Source of the DNA: Adenanthera pavonina
Taxonomy: Eukaryota > Streptophyta > Magnoliopsida > Fabales > Fabaceae
Direction of reading: 5' to 3'
Length of the DNA: 64,000 bases
NCBI GenBank assembly: GCA_026686845.1
Contig: JAIVEN010000004.1
Coordinates: 13,858,827 to 13,922,826 of the forward strand
Shown here: positions 1 through 12,424 of the stretch, piece by piece
Numbering within the stretch: position 1 is the first letter of the stretch
Layout of the letters: every line of letters begins with the position of its first letter
Notes under the pieces: model-generated
Databases searched by the model: none
What the model saw: only the letters and a program-made list of their open reading frames with translations
Told to the model about the DNA's origin: nothing
Made by a program: the position numbers and the translations under genes

Positions 1-72
1 AAAATAAAACTTCTAAAATTCTTAATTGTCAATTGAGTATGGAAATTATCTTATGGTGTCATCAAGTAAAAA

Positions 73-103
<31 letters not shown>

Positions 104-476
104 TATAATAAGTAAATTTCAGGTTTACCATTTTATTTTATAAAATATAGAAGTCTAAAAAAATAGTCAAAGTAAAGAAGCATTTACTGCAAATTCAATC
201 TAGCTATTTCTTGAAAAAACTTGCATAGTTGTGCTATTCACTAGTTTCAGGGACTGCATCCATCACCAAATAAATGTTGAACGGTTACAGAAGTTAAAAC
301 CAAGGGTCTTGTTCTGAATAGACGCAACCCTATTCATCTCTCTCCTAAGTCTATTAACCTCCTCTCTTAATTTCTCATCAATTCAGTTCATGAATCTCCA
401 TTTCCCACTGTTTAAACTCCTTTTCACACCTTATAAACTCATTCCTTGCCTCTTTCTGTAACAATCATTCTCAAGA
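1..476. other. Left edge: Copia region upstream of env-like ORF
   Basis: No gene is supported here. The first 240 bases are AT-rich and include an AAAT/AAT microsatellite near 69-105. From about 240 the composition changes to a C/T-rich leader that runs directly into the env-like reading frame at 477. I infer that 240-476 belongs to the untranslated stretch between pol and the env-like gene of the Copia element, but I see no diagnostic motif in it. Confidence 0.4.
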
Positions 477-2653
477 ATGGGAAGGGTTAAGAATCCTGAC
501 ATTGGTAAAGGAGAGTCCAGACCAAAGAGAGCAGTTAAGTCTCATTATGCCTGCAAAGGAAGAGAAACTCAAAAAAGGAAAGGCGAATCTAGCAAAAGGA
601 CACCATCCAAAAGGCAGAAAACAACCCTTAAGGCTGATTCAAAGAAGCCTACTTCTACTACTACTGCCTCTACCTCGTCCAGCACTAAGTCAAAGGAATT
701 CTAGTTGACTATGAAGCCACTATGGAGTAATGCTCATATCCTAGAAGAGTATACCACCAAATTCCTCAACAAAAAGGTAATCAAACCTCACTATACAAAT
801 TTGGAAGAATTTCTTATTTCCAACAATTTTGATGGTGGGCTATGGTTGATAAAATATAAGAACTTATTGGAAATTAAGGAGAGATATGATGATGAGGTTA
901 TTAAGACATGGTACCCTGCTCTGTTGTATAATATCAAGAAGGAAAAATGGCATGTTAATCTGAGGTCTAGAACCCTTTAGCTCTCTGATGAGACCTTTAA
1001 CGAGGTGTTGGAAATTCCTGGGCAAGATGGCTTGAAGATTGACATCACCACCTCAAGATACATGGATAAGGATGAAAATGCAAATAAGGAAAGTGGTCCT
1101 TTTCTTAATTACAAAGAGAGCATAGTCCTGAATACCCTGTTTAGAAGACGTGAGAATAGACCTCCTCTGAGTTTGTTGAAGCCCTCTAATTTAAGTGCTC
1201 AAGTCAAGATCCTACATTATATTGTGTCCAGGAACATATTCAACAAAAGAATGAGCTTTAATCTAATTACAAGAGCTGAAACTCATGTGATGACTTCACT
1301 CATGAATGGCAAGCTATTAAATATGGGATATATCATCCTTTAGTGCATGATCAAAGCCAGAGATAGAGGAGAGATTTCACTTTGCCCTTTGCCTCCATCA
1401 TCTTCAAAATACTTCAGTATGCTAGGATACAACACTTGGAGAAAGGAAAAGGCAAACCCACTGAAGTCTTCAAGGAGGAAAAGTTGCAAAGGATGGGAAT
1501 TGAGAGAAAAGATGAAAGCTGGATTGAAAAAGGAGCTGGAAAGTTAGAAGACATGTTCTTTGAGGAAGGTCATTCATAACAGCAAGCCGGAACTTCTAAG
1601 GCTGCTCCATCCACATAGCCTTCACCATAACCCTGCCAACCTATTTCTCCTCAACCACAGCCCACTCAGATACCTCAGCCATCCACTCCCTCAACCTGGG
1701 CAAAGCCAACCAAAATCACTGAACTGTATGACAGCCTATCTGCACTCATGCTGAGCATCAGAGAAGAGAAAAATGCCAAGTTTGCTCATCTACATGATCA
1801 AATCTTTCAATTGGCTAAAAATATGAAAGTGGTTGCTGATGCATACCAGGACATTAGAAGCACTATCCCCTCTACCTCAGCTCCACCTTATCTAGGACAC
1901 TCTAAGCCTTCCAAATCTCCTACTCCTGAACCTCCAAGCCCCTTCGAGCTAAACTCTCATAAGCCTAATGCTGAAAATATTGTTGCTAATCCTGCTGGCA
2001 CTATGGTCACCCCACAGGCCTCCAACAATGAGACAAACCCTGGTCCACCCTTGGACTATGGTATGGACGAAGAGGCTTTTCATTAAGCAAGCTCCCACGA
2101 GCCTATGTTGGAAGATGCTTACAAGTCAATTCTGTCTCTCCAAGAATCTAAGCAAATGGAGAAGCTTATAGCAGCCATCACCTCTGTACCTATGATTCAG
2201 GCTATACTAAATGAGGAAAGAAGCCTTGTACCTTACATGGATATTGTAGCCATTGCACATGATGCCATTGTGCAAGCTCAAAAACAAAGGCTTGATGAAA
2301 TGTTTCCTCCTCCTCCTGCTCAACCTTCATCTCCTCAATATGGCATGACCATATCATAAAGGGCTAAGTTTGCTAACATTCAGAAGGAAGTTCAGGAGAT
2401 AATCAAAGATGTTGAGGATGACCTGCCTAAGTCACCACCATCTATACCTCTTCCTCAGATACCTTCCATTGTGCCATTTGTTCCTATTCCTCTTCATGCA
2501 ATTCCAGTATCACACATTCCTCCTTCTGCTATGCACGTTCAAGCCCCTGATGATCCCAAAAAGGGGGAGAAGAAATCTGAGCAAACTGAGAAATCTGGAG
2601 CAGGACATTCTGGAAAGACTTACAACAAGAAATCCAAGCCTAAGAGGAACTAA
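477..2653 (+). pseudogene. Decayed env-like ORF of the Copia element
   Basis: The reading frame opens with ATG at 477 and encodes a basic, Lys/Ser/Thr-rich N-terminus (MGRVKNPDIGKGESRPKRAV). It continues through stops and frame changes in consecutive open segments: 477-704, 705-980, 1,005-1,343, about 1,382-1,579, 1,748-2,086, 2,105-2,359 and 2,471-2,653. The later part is rich in Pro and Ser and ends in a Lys-rich tail. Position (between pol and the 3' LTR), size (about 700 codons) and composition match the envelope-like ORF of SIRE-type elements. Its function in plants is unproven. At least six in-frame stops or frameshifts make it non-functional. I see no clear membrane anchor. Confidence 0.65.
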
Positions 2654-2944
2654 TTAGATCTTAGGGTTGCATGTTTTTACTTGCTTCTGTTTGTTTTTGT
2701 TTACAGTATCCCTTGTACTAAAATGACTATCTTGCTTTGAAATATTGTGTTTGCAATGTCATATAATTGTACTAAACCTTTAATGAATCAATACAATGAG
2801 ATTCCATATTTTCCTTCTGCTCTGCCGTATATGTTGCACTTATCTTTAAAGTTTAATGCATATGTTGAGGGGGAGCTTTTAGAAGCAAACCCGAGTACTA
2901 ATCCAGTTTGCAAGCTATTTTGCCATCATCAAAAAAGGGGAAAA
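2654..2944 (+). other. Copia 3' untranslated region ending in polypurine tract
   Basis: Non-coding sequence between the env-like ORF and the LTR. It ends with the purine run AAAAAAGGGGAAAA immediately before the LTR's TG at 2,945, the expected place for the plus-strand primer of reverse transcription. A second purine-rich run, GAGGGGGAG, lies near 2,868. Confidence 0.65.
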
Positions 2945-5900
2945 TGTTGAATCAAGTGTTTTGATTATTCCAAACAACTGGAGCTTGGAAGAAAAATATC
3001 AAATGAGTAAAAGAGAACTCAAGTGAAGAAATCCAAAAAGAAATGAGTATAGAATTAGTTTGTAGAATTTCTCTTAGTGTTCATAGAGTAAAAGGCTTTG
3101 ATCTTACACCCACTAATTTTAAATAAGTGTTTTTTGTAATATCCCTATTTTTATGGGATGTTATAAAATGAATAAAAGATGAGAAACGGAGTGAGACGAA
3201 AAGGCTACATATAATCGGGTCTTAGAAGGAATTAATTTCTCATTTAATTTTAAGAAGAAGTTATGTTTGGTCCGTAATTGGAATTAATTTTCTATAAGGT
3301 CCTTAGCAGAAATTAATTCCAGAACTTACCCCGGAAAATATGCAATATACTACTTGAATGAAAGTCGGCTCCGAGCTGAGCGCAACGGTATAAATATTGA
3401 GTAGCCAGGAGGTCCAGGTTAAGAGATAGACCAATTTCAAGTTAATGTAAATAGTAAAAAAGAAATAATAAAAAATTAGTCTTTAGGTGAAATTACCAGA
3501 AAGTGCTTGAAAGAATGGATAATTATATTTTTGACCCGACTTAAGGGCAAAATGGTTTTTTCCTAAATTAGAAGTAAAATATGAATAATGAATTGAAGGC
3601 CCAAAAATGAAAATTTTGACATTGTAAAATGTAAAAAGAGTTGGAAAAAATGGAGAGATACCGTTAAGCGTAAAGAAGAGCAAAGAGGTCATTTTTTCTA
3701 GTTAAATGAAAAAATGAAAAAATTATATTGGGGCCCCAAGAATTAAGAATCTTTACAATTTTGCCCCTTAAGAATGTCTTCAACGTGGTAAGAGAAGGAA
3801 AAAGAAGTTTGGGGAAAATTACACCTAATGACCCAAAAGTTTCAAGAATTATAAATTAGGCCTGCGTCAAGGACGTTTTTGTAAATATAAAAAATTATAG
3901 TCAAAATGAAGCTTTCAATGAGTTAGACCCAATGAAATATAGTATGGAATTTATTAAGGTCAAAATAATATTTATTGGGTAATTAGGGTTTAATATTAAT
4001 ATTTTACCCGATAAAGGTCATTTAAACTGCAGAAAAAAGCAGTACTGATTCAAGGACAATGATTGGATCTTAATAAAATTTATTTTGGGTCTAGATAATT
4101 ATTTTGGACCAAAATTAATTGTTGGATAATTCTGTACCAATTTAATGAGAATTTTGGCGAAAATACTTAATCGGTACGGGTAAATTTAATCGGTAAAGGG
4201 TATTTTGTTCCATAAAAATTATTTAAGCAATTTTTGGCCAAGAATGAGACACATGGCGTGCTGCAGCTCATTGGGACACAAAGGAAATTTTTACTAAAAC
4301 TTTATTAACTTAAGTTAAAATATTAAAGTAACTAAAGTTACTTTTTATGACTTAATCACATTAGTTGGCCATTTGGACATCATCTTCTTGCCTCATACGC
4401 GTCTGAACCAACAGCTTAAAGGGAGAAGAAGTCATGGGAAACAAGGAGAAAAATAGAGAAGGCAAGAAGCAAAGTTTGACTCTCAAACTTCCAAGGTAGG
4501 TTTCTATGGTTGCTATCTTGCTTATTCTTGAGTTTGGAGAAGTTTTATGGATTATTTCTCTCCATTTTACCTCTGAAAATTTCTGCCTAGAGAGAGATAG
4601 GAGAGAGAAAGTGAAGCCATGGAAAAACTAAACCATAGAAATGCGTAGAAATGCTTCAAGATGCAAGAATATGGCATTAGATTGCAAATTAATCGGGTAG
4701 ATATTTTTCTACAAATTTATGAAATTTTCTGCCTATTTAGGGTTTCGGAATGAAAGAGAATTTCATGATTTTGACCCTAAAAATGGATTCCTTGGGTCCA
4801 AATAGGTAGATACAAGTATGTTGTACAAGAAAAGCTCAAAGGAAAGTGAAGTGAAAATTTTAGTCCAAGTATGCACACTTTGTGAATGAGGTTATGTAAT
4901 TGGTGGCTAATGGTCTCATTTTGTGATATTATAGGACTCAAAGAAGTGTTAGAAGTTCAAAGGAAAGGTGTGCAAAGTTTGCAAAGGATTGAGAAGCTAA
5001 AAGGTAGTTTACTAACCTAATCTTGCATTATGTAGTTATATAGTTGCAATGGTTTTAATGTTATACCAAATGTTTGCAATGATGTTATGTGATGTTCTGT
5101 TGATATTGGCTGAGTTATTTGAGGGGTTTTGTGACCCAAGATGTCCAAAATGTAAGGGGAAACTCTGTCCAATTTTCTATAAAATGTTTAAGCATAAATA
5201 ATTCTAAATGTTTGAATGATGACTTAATGAAGTGTGCTTGCATTATATGATTATATATTTGCTTGATTAGTATTAACTACTGGGATTCTTTGAATCTCAT
5301 CCCCTTCAAATGCTTAACATGTTTAGGGCCAATCAATGCAAGGAATCCAAGAAGAGCTAAAGGAAAAGAGGAAGAGAATGATGAATGATATTATTATGCA
5401 AGTCTTAATGTTATGTTTTGGGAATTTGCATAAGTTTGCATGAAAGGGGTAAATCCTGTATGATGCCCTGAATATATTCTTTTAAGTCCTCTATGATATT
5501 ATGCATGAAATTGGAGCAATAAATATCAATGTAAATGTGTTGTGAAGCTTATTATTTAAGCTATGGCATAAGTTTGTTTAAGATGACTAGTATTGATTTA
5601 AGTAAAGGAACTCTCTTTGAAATAGAGCATCCTATATAAGTATTATATATGCTCTTAAACTATACAGAACAAGCTTTTCATAGATCTAAATAACACTTAA
5701 ATTGGATAAATGTATGAATTATAGTGATTTTTCAAAGTTAGGGTTCAGAACAGAGAAACATTGGGAAAACTGGAAACTGAAAGTTAGGTACTGGAAAAAT
5801 TAAAAAGATGATATAAATCGTGCAGAGCTCTAAAAATTAAGTGGTTTGTATTTATGGAAATTCTATGTTTTAAGTTTCATATGCCACTGATTTGGAGGTA

Positions 5901-7794
5901 ATTGGAGCTATATGATAGGAGATATGTAGGTTTTCCCAAAACTGTCCCAGCAAAAGTGGAATTCTGACCCTTTATGATTTAAGTTAATGTTATGCCCTGT
6001 AAAAGTTGAATAAATGTACAATAAAAATTTTTATAGAAATTAAACTCACAGGGCTTTCCAATGACATAAATAATGTATGATTTGGATCAGGATATAATGA
6101 GATATGAATTTTTCAATATAAGGCCAAAATTCTAGGGAAAAGAAAATGACCAAATATACAATAAATGTTTGAGAAATAAACTGTACAAATTGGACAAGAT
6201 AATGATATGTTTCATATTTTCCCATGTATATAAGGTTTTTATCTATTTTTAGAGACTTGAATCACTATGAAATTATTTTTCTATAATTAGTTATGAAGTT
6301 TCAAATTTCAGTCGGTAAAGTGGAAACTACCATATGAATAGTAACCGAAAATTTTGCAAATTCTAATTTTCATTCTTATGTGATTCAAGCTTAGAATCAA
6401 GTATAATCAGACTTAAAAGGAGTCTAATTCATAGAAAATGAGTTTAAAAGTAAGGTGTTACATTTTTCAGCTATTCTACGCTAACTTATGTTAAATTTGA
6501 AAAATACTAACTAACAGACAAATTTTAAACTATTAAACTCCATATATGTAGTTGAAAATTTGAACTTTGGTAACTGAAATTTGAAGTTACAGAGATGTTA
6601 CCTTTGACAGATGAATTTTAGGTTATTGAAATTTGAATTTCGAGATAAGTATAATTTGTGAAAACTAGAAAATTTGTCTGAAGCTATATCAAAGTATGTC
6701 TAATGTTAGAATATAAAGAGTTCAATGTTAGTCTCACTGACAGACGAACTTTAGTTTTGAAAATTCAAACTTTGGAATGGAAACGTATAAGTCTGATTAG
6801 AGGTCTCTTTGACAGATAAATTTTGAAAGCTCAAAATTCAAATTTTGAAAAGTACAACTTTTATGTCATATTAAATTGCTCACTAACAGAAGAATTTTGG
6901 ATCCCTAAAATTCCAACTTTAAGTGCACTGTAGCAATATGAGACAACTATTCACACTTAACAGATGTACTTTAAACTTGAAAATTCGTATGTTTTAACAT
7001 GGGAAATATTTGTCAAAACCCAAATTCGAATTTCACTTTTAAACAGATGAACTTTGGAAGTTCAATGTTAAAGTCTTTAACTTATGGTCTCTGCAAAATT
7101 CGTCTGTTGACACCCCAAAATTTGAATTTTGAGTGTTAGACGCATTAAATGCGGTTGGTGAATGGCTAGTTTTATAAAGTAACTATTGGGAAACATCTCT
7201 AACGGCTAGATCTTATGTCTAACGCATAGTTAAGATACAAATTTATAAATAGAACTTCATTTAAAGCTGTGGGTAACAATTTTATGTTGTATATACTGAA
7301 ACTCTATCAAAATCATTAGACAAAGCCTTTTACTCTCTCACACTTCATTTATTGCAGCTCAACTTTCATATAAACTCTATATTATAGAGTTTCTCTTATT
7401 GTAAACAATATTTTCTTCATCTAGAAGAAAGATTTTCTTCTGAGGAGATTTCACAAGGGAATTGAGAAACACTTTACTAGAGTGCAAAGTGAGAATTTGT
7501 AACCTCTTAGAATAGAGCACAAGGTTATACTGTGGCATTGCAAGGAGCCCACTCAATTCTTACAAAATAGTGGAAAATCTCAAGTGGTGGCTTGAGAACT
7601 AGACGTAGGTCAAGAGAAAGAGACTGAACCATGATAAATCTTTGTGTCTTCCTTTCCTCTACCTTGCAAACTGCTATTTTATATTCTACACTCTGTTTTT
7701 CTGTAACTTTTACTTTCACTACTCCTTTATAATTTTGCAAAAAATTTCAAACTTCCCAATTCACCCCCCTCTTGGAAATCCAGTAGACCTAACA
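2945..7794 (+). repeat. Copia LTR, split by a solo LTR
   Basis: The LTR starts TGTTGAATCAAG at 2,945 and ends CTAACA at 7,794. Removing the insert at 3,135-6,462 plus one target copy leaves about 1.5 kb, a normal size for this lineage. The segment 6,560-7,140 contains degenerate short repeats of the type 'gacagacgaattttg...aaaattcaaattt'. A C-rich stretch (TTCACCCCCCTCTTGG) lies near the 3' end at 7,760-7,775, as in many Copia LTRs. A second partial copy of the same LTR begins near 63,530. Confidence 0.75.
3135..6462 (+). mobile_element. Solo LTR of a gypsy-type (Tekay-like) element, copy 1
   Basis: The sequence begins TGTAATATCC (3,135) and ends GGTGTTACA (6,462). It is flanked by TTTTT on both sides (3,130-3,134 and 6,463-6,467), which fits a 5-bp target duplication. 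Its outer 350 bp match the reverse complement of 10,770-11,116, and other parts match the rest of that element, so both are copies of one LTR family. The TG...CA termini with TGTAATAnCC / GGTGTTACA are characteristic of chromovirus Tekay/Del LTRs. No internal coding region is present, so it is read as a solo LTR. It carries about 1.15 kb (roughly 3,530-4,650) that copy 2 lacks. Confidence 0.8.
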
Positions 7795-8563
7795 CCATAT
7801 AATGCTTCAAATGGTGTCATTTGAATACTAGATTGATAACTATTATTGTAGGCGAATTCCATCAAAGGTAAGTATTTATCCCAACTCCCACCAAAATCTA
7901 GAACACAGGAATGGAACATGTCTTCTAGTATTCAAATTGTACGTTCCGATTGGCCATATGTTTGAGGATGAAAAGCTATACTTAGATCTACATGAGTTCC
8001 CAAAGCTTCTTGGAAAGACTTCCAAAACTTCGCAATAAATTGCGGTCCACGATATGAGATTACAGATATTGGCACACCATGAAGGGAGACAATTTCATCT
8101 ATATAGAGTTTAGCATATTAAGCTATGCTATAAGTTGTCTTCACAAGCAAGAAATGTGCAGACTTAGTTAATCGATCAACAATGACCCATATCAAATCAT
8201 ACCCTTTAAGAGTTTTAGGTAGACTTGTCACAAAATCCATAGTAATCCTCTCCCGTTTCCACTCTGGAATTTCAATCTGTTGTAATAAACCTACAGGCTT
8301 TTGGTGTTCCGCTTTCACTTGCTGACACATTAAACATCCTTCTTCATCCCTTTCCACTAATACAATTCTCTCAAGTCTTGATACATCTTATTAGATCCTA
8401 GGTGAAAAGTGTAAGCAAAGTGATGAGCTGCTTCTAATATTTTTCTTCGTAATTCTTCAATGTCTAGCATGCATAGGCAATGACCACAACGCAAAACACC
8501 CTCCAAGTCTATCATGAATTCCAGCATTTCCCCTTCAATTATACCATCCATAATCTCTTTCAA
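7795..8563 (-). pseudogene. Gypsy integrase fragment (HHCC and catalytic core)
   Basis: The HHCC zinc domain is spread over two frames: AHHFAYTFH at about 8,405-8,440 and CLMCQQVKAEHQKP at about 8,290-8,335. The core follows: ITMDFVTSLPKTLKGYD with the first catalytic Asp near 8,235, then a segment around 8,050 where the usual SDRGPQF motif reads SYRGPQF, so the second catalytic Asp is replaced. The end FAYNNSYQSSIQMTPFEALYG runs into the Copia junction at 7,794. A stop at 8,115-8,117 and frame changes are present. It is a clear relic. Confidence 0.85.
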
Positions 8564-11427
8564 CTAGAGACCTTCATTTTGTGCTGCTTTAATTTTATCT
8601 ACTAAAGTAGAAGAAAGTTGCATATGAGCTACTAGCGAACAAGTCCTTGTGGTCCCAAACCGTACGCCATTTTTGATAAGGCTTTGAAACTCCTTAACAA
8701 TAAGTCTCTTGACCTTGGATATATGTGCTAGACTACCCATGGACTTTCTACTTAAGGTATCCACAACAACATTAGCTTTGCCTGGATGATACATGATATT
8801 GCAATCATAATCCTTCAAGAGCTCCATCCATCTTCTCTGTCTCAAGTTCAAGTCATGGTACTCAAAGATATACTTAAGACTTTTATGGTCAGTGTAAATT
8901 TTGCAGGTCTCACCATACAAATAGTGCCTCCATATTTTCAAAGCAAAAATAACAGCTGCCATCTCCAAATTGTAACACCTTAAACTTACATCCATTTATC
9001 ATGTATTAGACTCCAATTATTTCTATTATTACATGATTAGAGACTTGATTGCATAAAAATATTAAAACAGAATTTTCTTTATTTCGAGTACTATTCATTG
9101 TGCATTTTCCATTTTACCCAATGAAGTTCAAAAATTCATAACTAATTATAGAAATATCATCTTAAAGTGATTCTAGTCTCTAAAAATAGATGAAAAATTC
9201 ATATCTCACTCTACCCTAAGCCGATTCATGCATTCCATATGTCATTGGAAATTCCTATGAGTCTAATTTCTAGATATATTTTTCTTGTACATTTATTCAA
9301 CTTGTACAGGGCATGACATTAACTTAAACTAATAGAGGTTAGAGCTCAACTTTAACTAGAACAATCTTAGAGAAATATGTATAACTCTTGTTATATAGCT
9401 CCAATTGCACTCAATCCAGTGGCATATTAAAGCTAAGACATATATACATGCAAACAAATATATTTTTAGAGATATGTATGATTTTGTAATCCCATTTGAA
9501 TTTTCCATTACCTATATCCAAGACTTATAGTTTCCAGTCTTGCTTTGTTATGGATCCTAATTCTGAAAATTCACCATAAATTGTACAATTATCCAATTTA
9601 GGTGTTCTGTGACTCTATGGAAAATTATTCCATCTAATTTTTTAGCATATCTAACACTCATATAGTATACCATGTTCATATGAACAGTACCTTAGTAATT
9701 CTCAGAGTGTTCTACTTGAGCATTTCCAATCATAACTTAAAAAAGTAAGCTTCAAAGATATAATATATCATCATTCATTGTACTAAATCCATGCATAAAA
9801 TTTCATAATACTCTAATGATCAAAATAGCATGGAGATACAAATTTAGTAGCATATTCATAACTTTACATATCATTTCAAACTACAAGATCATAACTTGAG
9901 AGCAATATCATGCTTCATCATCATTCTTTTTTCTCTTTAGAACTCTTGACCACTTCTTGTCATAGCTTGGGCCTAGTCATGATGATTATTTGGAAGGGAT
10001 GAGATTCTAAGAATCTTAGTAGTTAAGCTCAATTATGCAAACATATTATCATCATCAATTCATGGATCATCATTGAAATCATACAAACAATTTATGTCAT
10101 GGCATTTCATAAAAATTGTGGCATGGTAACACTTTATAAAATGGACATCCAAGGATTATAAAACCCTTCAAACAACCAGTCAATCAATGCACAATCATCA
10201 ATAAACATCTAAACAAATATATGGCATAGTTATAAAAGTATGAAAATAAAGCATGATAACATTAGGCATAATAAGGAAATTAACTATCTTCTTGCTTTCC
10301 AATGGTCTCCAAGCTTTGTAGATAGTTCCTTTGGCCTCTCAATACTTCCTTGAACCTTATTGCATCACAAAATAATGCCATGAGTCACTGATTACATGAA
10401 CTCAATAACAAAGCGTTCTCTTGAACCTTAAATTTTCACTTTGCTATCCATTGGCATTTTCTTGTACAACACACTCATTCCTACCTATTTTGGACCCAAG
10501 AAATTCATTTTTGGAGGTAAAATTATGAAATTCCCTTTCCTTTTCAAACCCTAAATAGGCAAAAAATTCCCCAAAAAATGTAGAAAAATAACTACCCGAT
10601 TAATTTACAATCCAATGGTATATCCTTAATCCTTGAAACATAGTATATCCTTAATCCTTGAAACATATACATTGCTTTTCATGGATTGGAAATGCTCAAG
10701 CAGAACACTTTGTTAAGTTATGTAATTATTCATTCTTTTGGGCACTTTCATGTAATTTTACCCAAAGACTAATTTTTTTATTATTTCTTTTTGTACTATT
10801 CACATTGACTTTCAAATTGGTCTATCTCTCAACCTAAACCTCCCAGTTATGCAATACTTATATCGTTACGCTTAGCTCAGAGCAGGCTTTCATTCAAGTA
10901 GCATATTGCATATTTTCCACAGTAAGTTCTGGAATTAATTTTTGCTAAGGACCTTATGGAAAATTAATTCCAATTAAGGATCAAACATAACTTCTTCTAA
11001 AAATTAGATGAGAAATTAATTCCTTCTAGAGTTCGATTATATATAGCATTTTCGTCTCAATTCATTTCTCATCTTTTATTCATTTAATAACATCCCATAA
11101 AAAAAAGGATATTACACAAATCATGTGTTGGATAATTTTGCTCATGTTTCTCTAGTTTTCTAGATGCATATGCAATCACCTTCCCATTCTACATTAACAT
11201 GCACCCTAGGCCGACTCTTGAATCATCACAATAAATAGTATAACCACCACTACCAGAGGGAAGAGCTAATAACGGTGTTAATGGTAGGTAATCCTTTAAC
11301 TTTTGAAAACTTTCCTCACATTCATCTGTCCATTAAAACTTCACTTCTTTTCTAGTCAACCTAGTTAAAGAGGCTACAAGTTTGGAAAAATCTCTAACAA
11401 ACCTGCGATAGTATCCTACTAATCCAA
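8564..11427 (-). pseudogene. Gypsy RT-end and RNase H, split by solo LTR
   Basis: Two blocks of one domain lie either side of the solo LTR (8,971-11,116). The right block (about 11,122-11,427) encodes LGLVGYYRRFVRDFSKL, a WTDECEESFQKLK segment and the RNase H opening with CDDSRVGLGCML and YASRKLEKHEQNYPTHD. The left block (8,564-8,970) continues with LEMAAVIFALKIWRHYLYG, TDHKSLKYIF and the terminal LSRK motif. Deleting the LTR and one CAAAT copy restores continuity of the domain. In-frame stops are present in the right block. The RT catalytic core (YIDDIL region) is missing because of the rearrangement at 11,430-12,424. Confidence 0.85.
8971..11116 (-). mobile_element. Solo LTR of the same Tekay-like family, copy 2
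   Basis: On the plus strand it begins TGTAACACCTT (8,971) and ends GGATATTACA (11,116), the reverse complement of the ends of copy 1. The flanks are CAAAT at 8,966-8,970 and CAAAT at 11,117-11,121, a perfect 5-bp target duplication. It inserted into the RNase H coding region of the older gypsy element. It is about 1.2 kb shorter than copy 1 and contains a small tandem duplication near 10,616-10,666 (ATATCCTTAATCCTTGAAAC repeated). Confidence 0.9.
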
Positions 11428-11429
11428 GG

Positions 11430-12424
11430 TGATAGAATAAGGGCTAGGCGTGATAGAGAAGTATGGAGAGCTTAGAAGACTTGATCAAAGTGCTGAACAT
11501 AAAGTCCAAGCTTGGAGTGATGAAGATCCATTGCAAGGTTTAGGTGGGCTAAAGCCAAGAGCAAGGAACCGAAGCATTAAAAGGATCCAAGAGCTCTATA
11601 GATTAGAGCCTATTCATTTGATTAAAGTTGCAGCCCAAGAGGAACTTGAAGGTGTGATCATTAACTCCAAAATAAAAGTTTCAGATCCAAGCCCAAGAGA
11701 AGTCCAATTAAAGGAGATTACTAAAGTGATCATGTGCTACTCATGTGATCAACTAAAAAGAAGTCTTTTTTATTCTATTTTATTTAGAATTTCCATTTTT
11801 TATTATTAAATTTTTAAAAATAGTGCATATGGTCAAAGATTGCATCTTGGATATTAAGTTTTAATTCTTTCCTAATTTTTAAAGATTAGGCTGTAGAATT
11901 TTCTATTAATTTTAGCAAGAAAGGTGCCACCTTTTGATTGATTTGAAGAATATTTTGTTTCCTTTTTCATTCAGATTATGGTGCCTTATTTAGGATTCAT
12001 TAGATTTGATTATTTTTTATATTTTTTATTTAATTTCATTTTTTTAGTTTTACCTAGGGTTTTGGTTTCCTTATTCATCTACATAATGAGCCACCTATGT
12101 ACTTTTGCAATATAGAGAGATTAATAACAATGAATTTTTAGAACTTATGTTCTTTTCTTGTGAGCTTTCTCTTATATCCTTTGTGTTCTTAAGAAGATTC
12201 TTAGACTTATCAAAGGAGTGGTTTTCCTTTATGGCGTCCCAAGGCTAGGGTTCCAAGAGACGAGTTCTCTTAGGGTCTTATCCCATTGACTAACATATCT
12301 TTCTTATTCTTGTTATTTTCGTGCATTATTTTCTTCTTAATTTTCATATTCGTATATTTCCTCTCCTCGTGCTTTCTTTGCTCTTCATGTGTCCTTATTT
12401 GATTCTAACACGATCCGTGGTTCT
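11430..12424 (+). mobile_element. Fragment of another LTR retrotransposon inside the gypsy RT
   Basis: The first part reads on the plus strand as about 100 codons (11,450-11,809) including GLGGLKPRARNRSIKRIQEL. This resembles the basic tail often seen at the end of gypsy polyproteins. It is followed by T-rich sequence and an LTR-like stretch with a plausible leader (about 12,080-12,420). The outer junctions at about 11,427 and 12,425 interrupt the gypsy RT and coincide with loss of its catalytic core. No target duplication is visible, so this may be a deletion or repair patch rather than a clean insertion. Confidence 0.5.

Larger units (their letters stand above)
240..7794 (+). mobile_element. 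3' part of a SIRE/Maximus-like Copia retrotransposon
   Basis: The order is a decayed env-like ORF (477-2,653), an untranslated stretch, a purine-rich tract (about 2,931-2,944) and an LTR starting with TGTTGAATCAAG at 2,945 and ending in CA at 7,794. This order and the LTR opening are typical of the SIRE/Maximus lineage of Ty1/copia elements, which carry an extra ORF after pol. The 5' LTR, gag and pol lie left of the window. The right boundary is sharp: the base after 7,794 resumes a minus-strand gypsy integrase in the middle of its TPFEALYG motif, so this element inserted into that integrase. The expected target duplication is CCATA (7,795-7,799); its partner lies outside the window. The LTR is itself interrupted by a solo LTR (3,135-6,462). 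Confidence 0.8.

Noticed and set aside
11450..11809. 119-codon open frame on the plus strand as a cellular gene
   Set aside because: It lies inside a retrotransposon RT, reads like the basic tail of a gypsy polyprotein and leads into LTR-like sequence, so I treat it as a mobile-element fragment.
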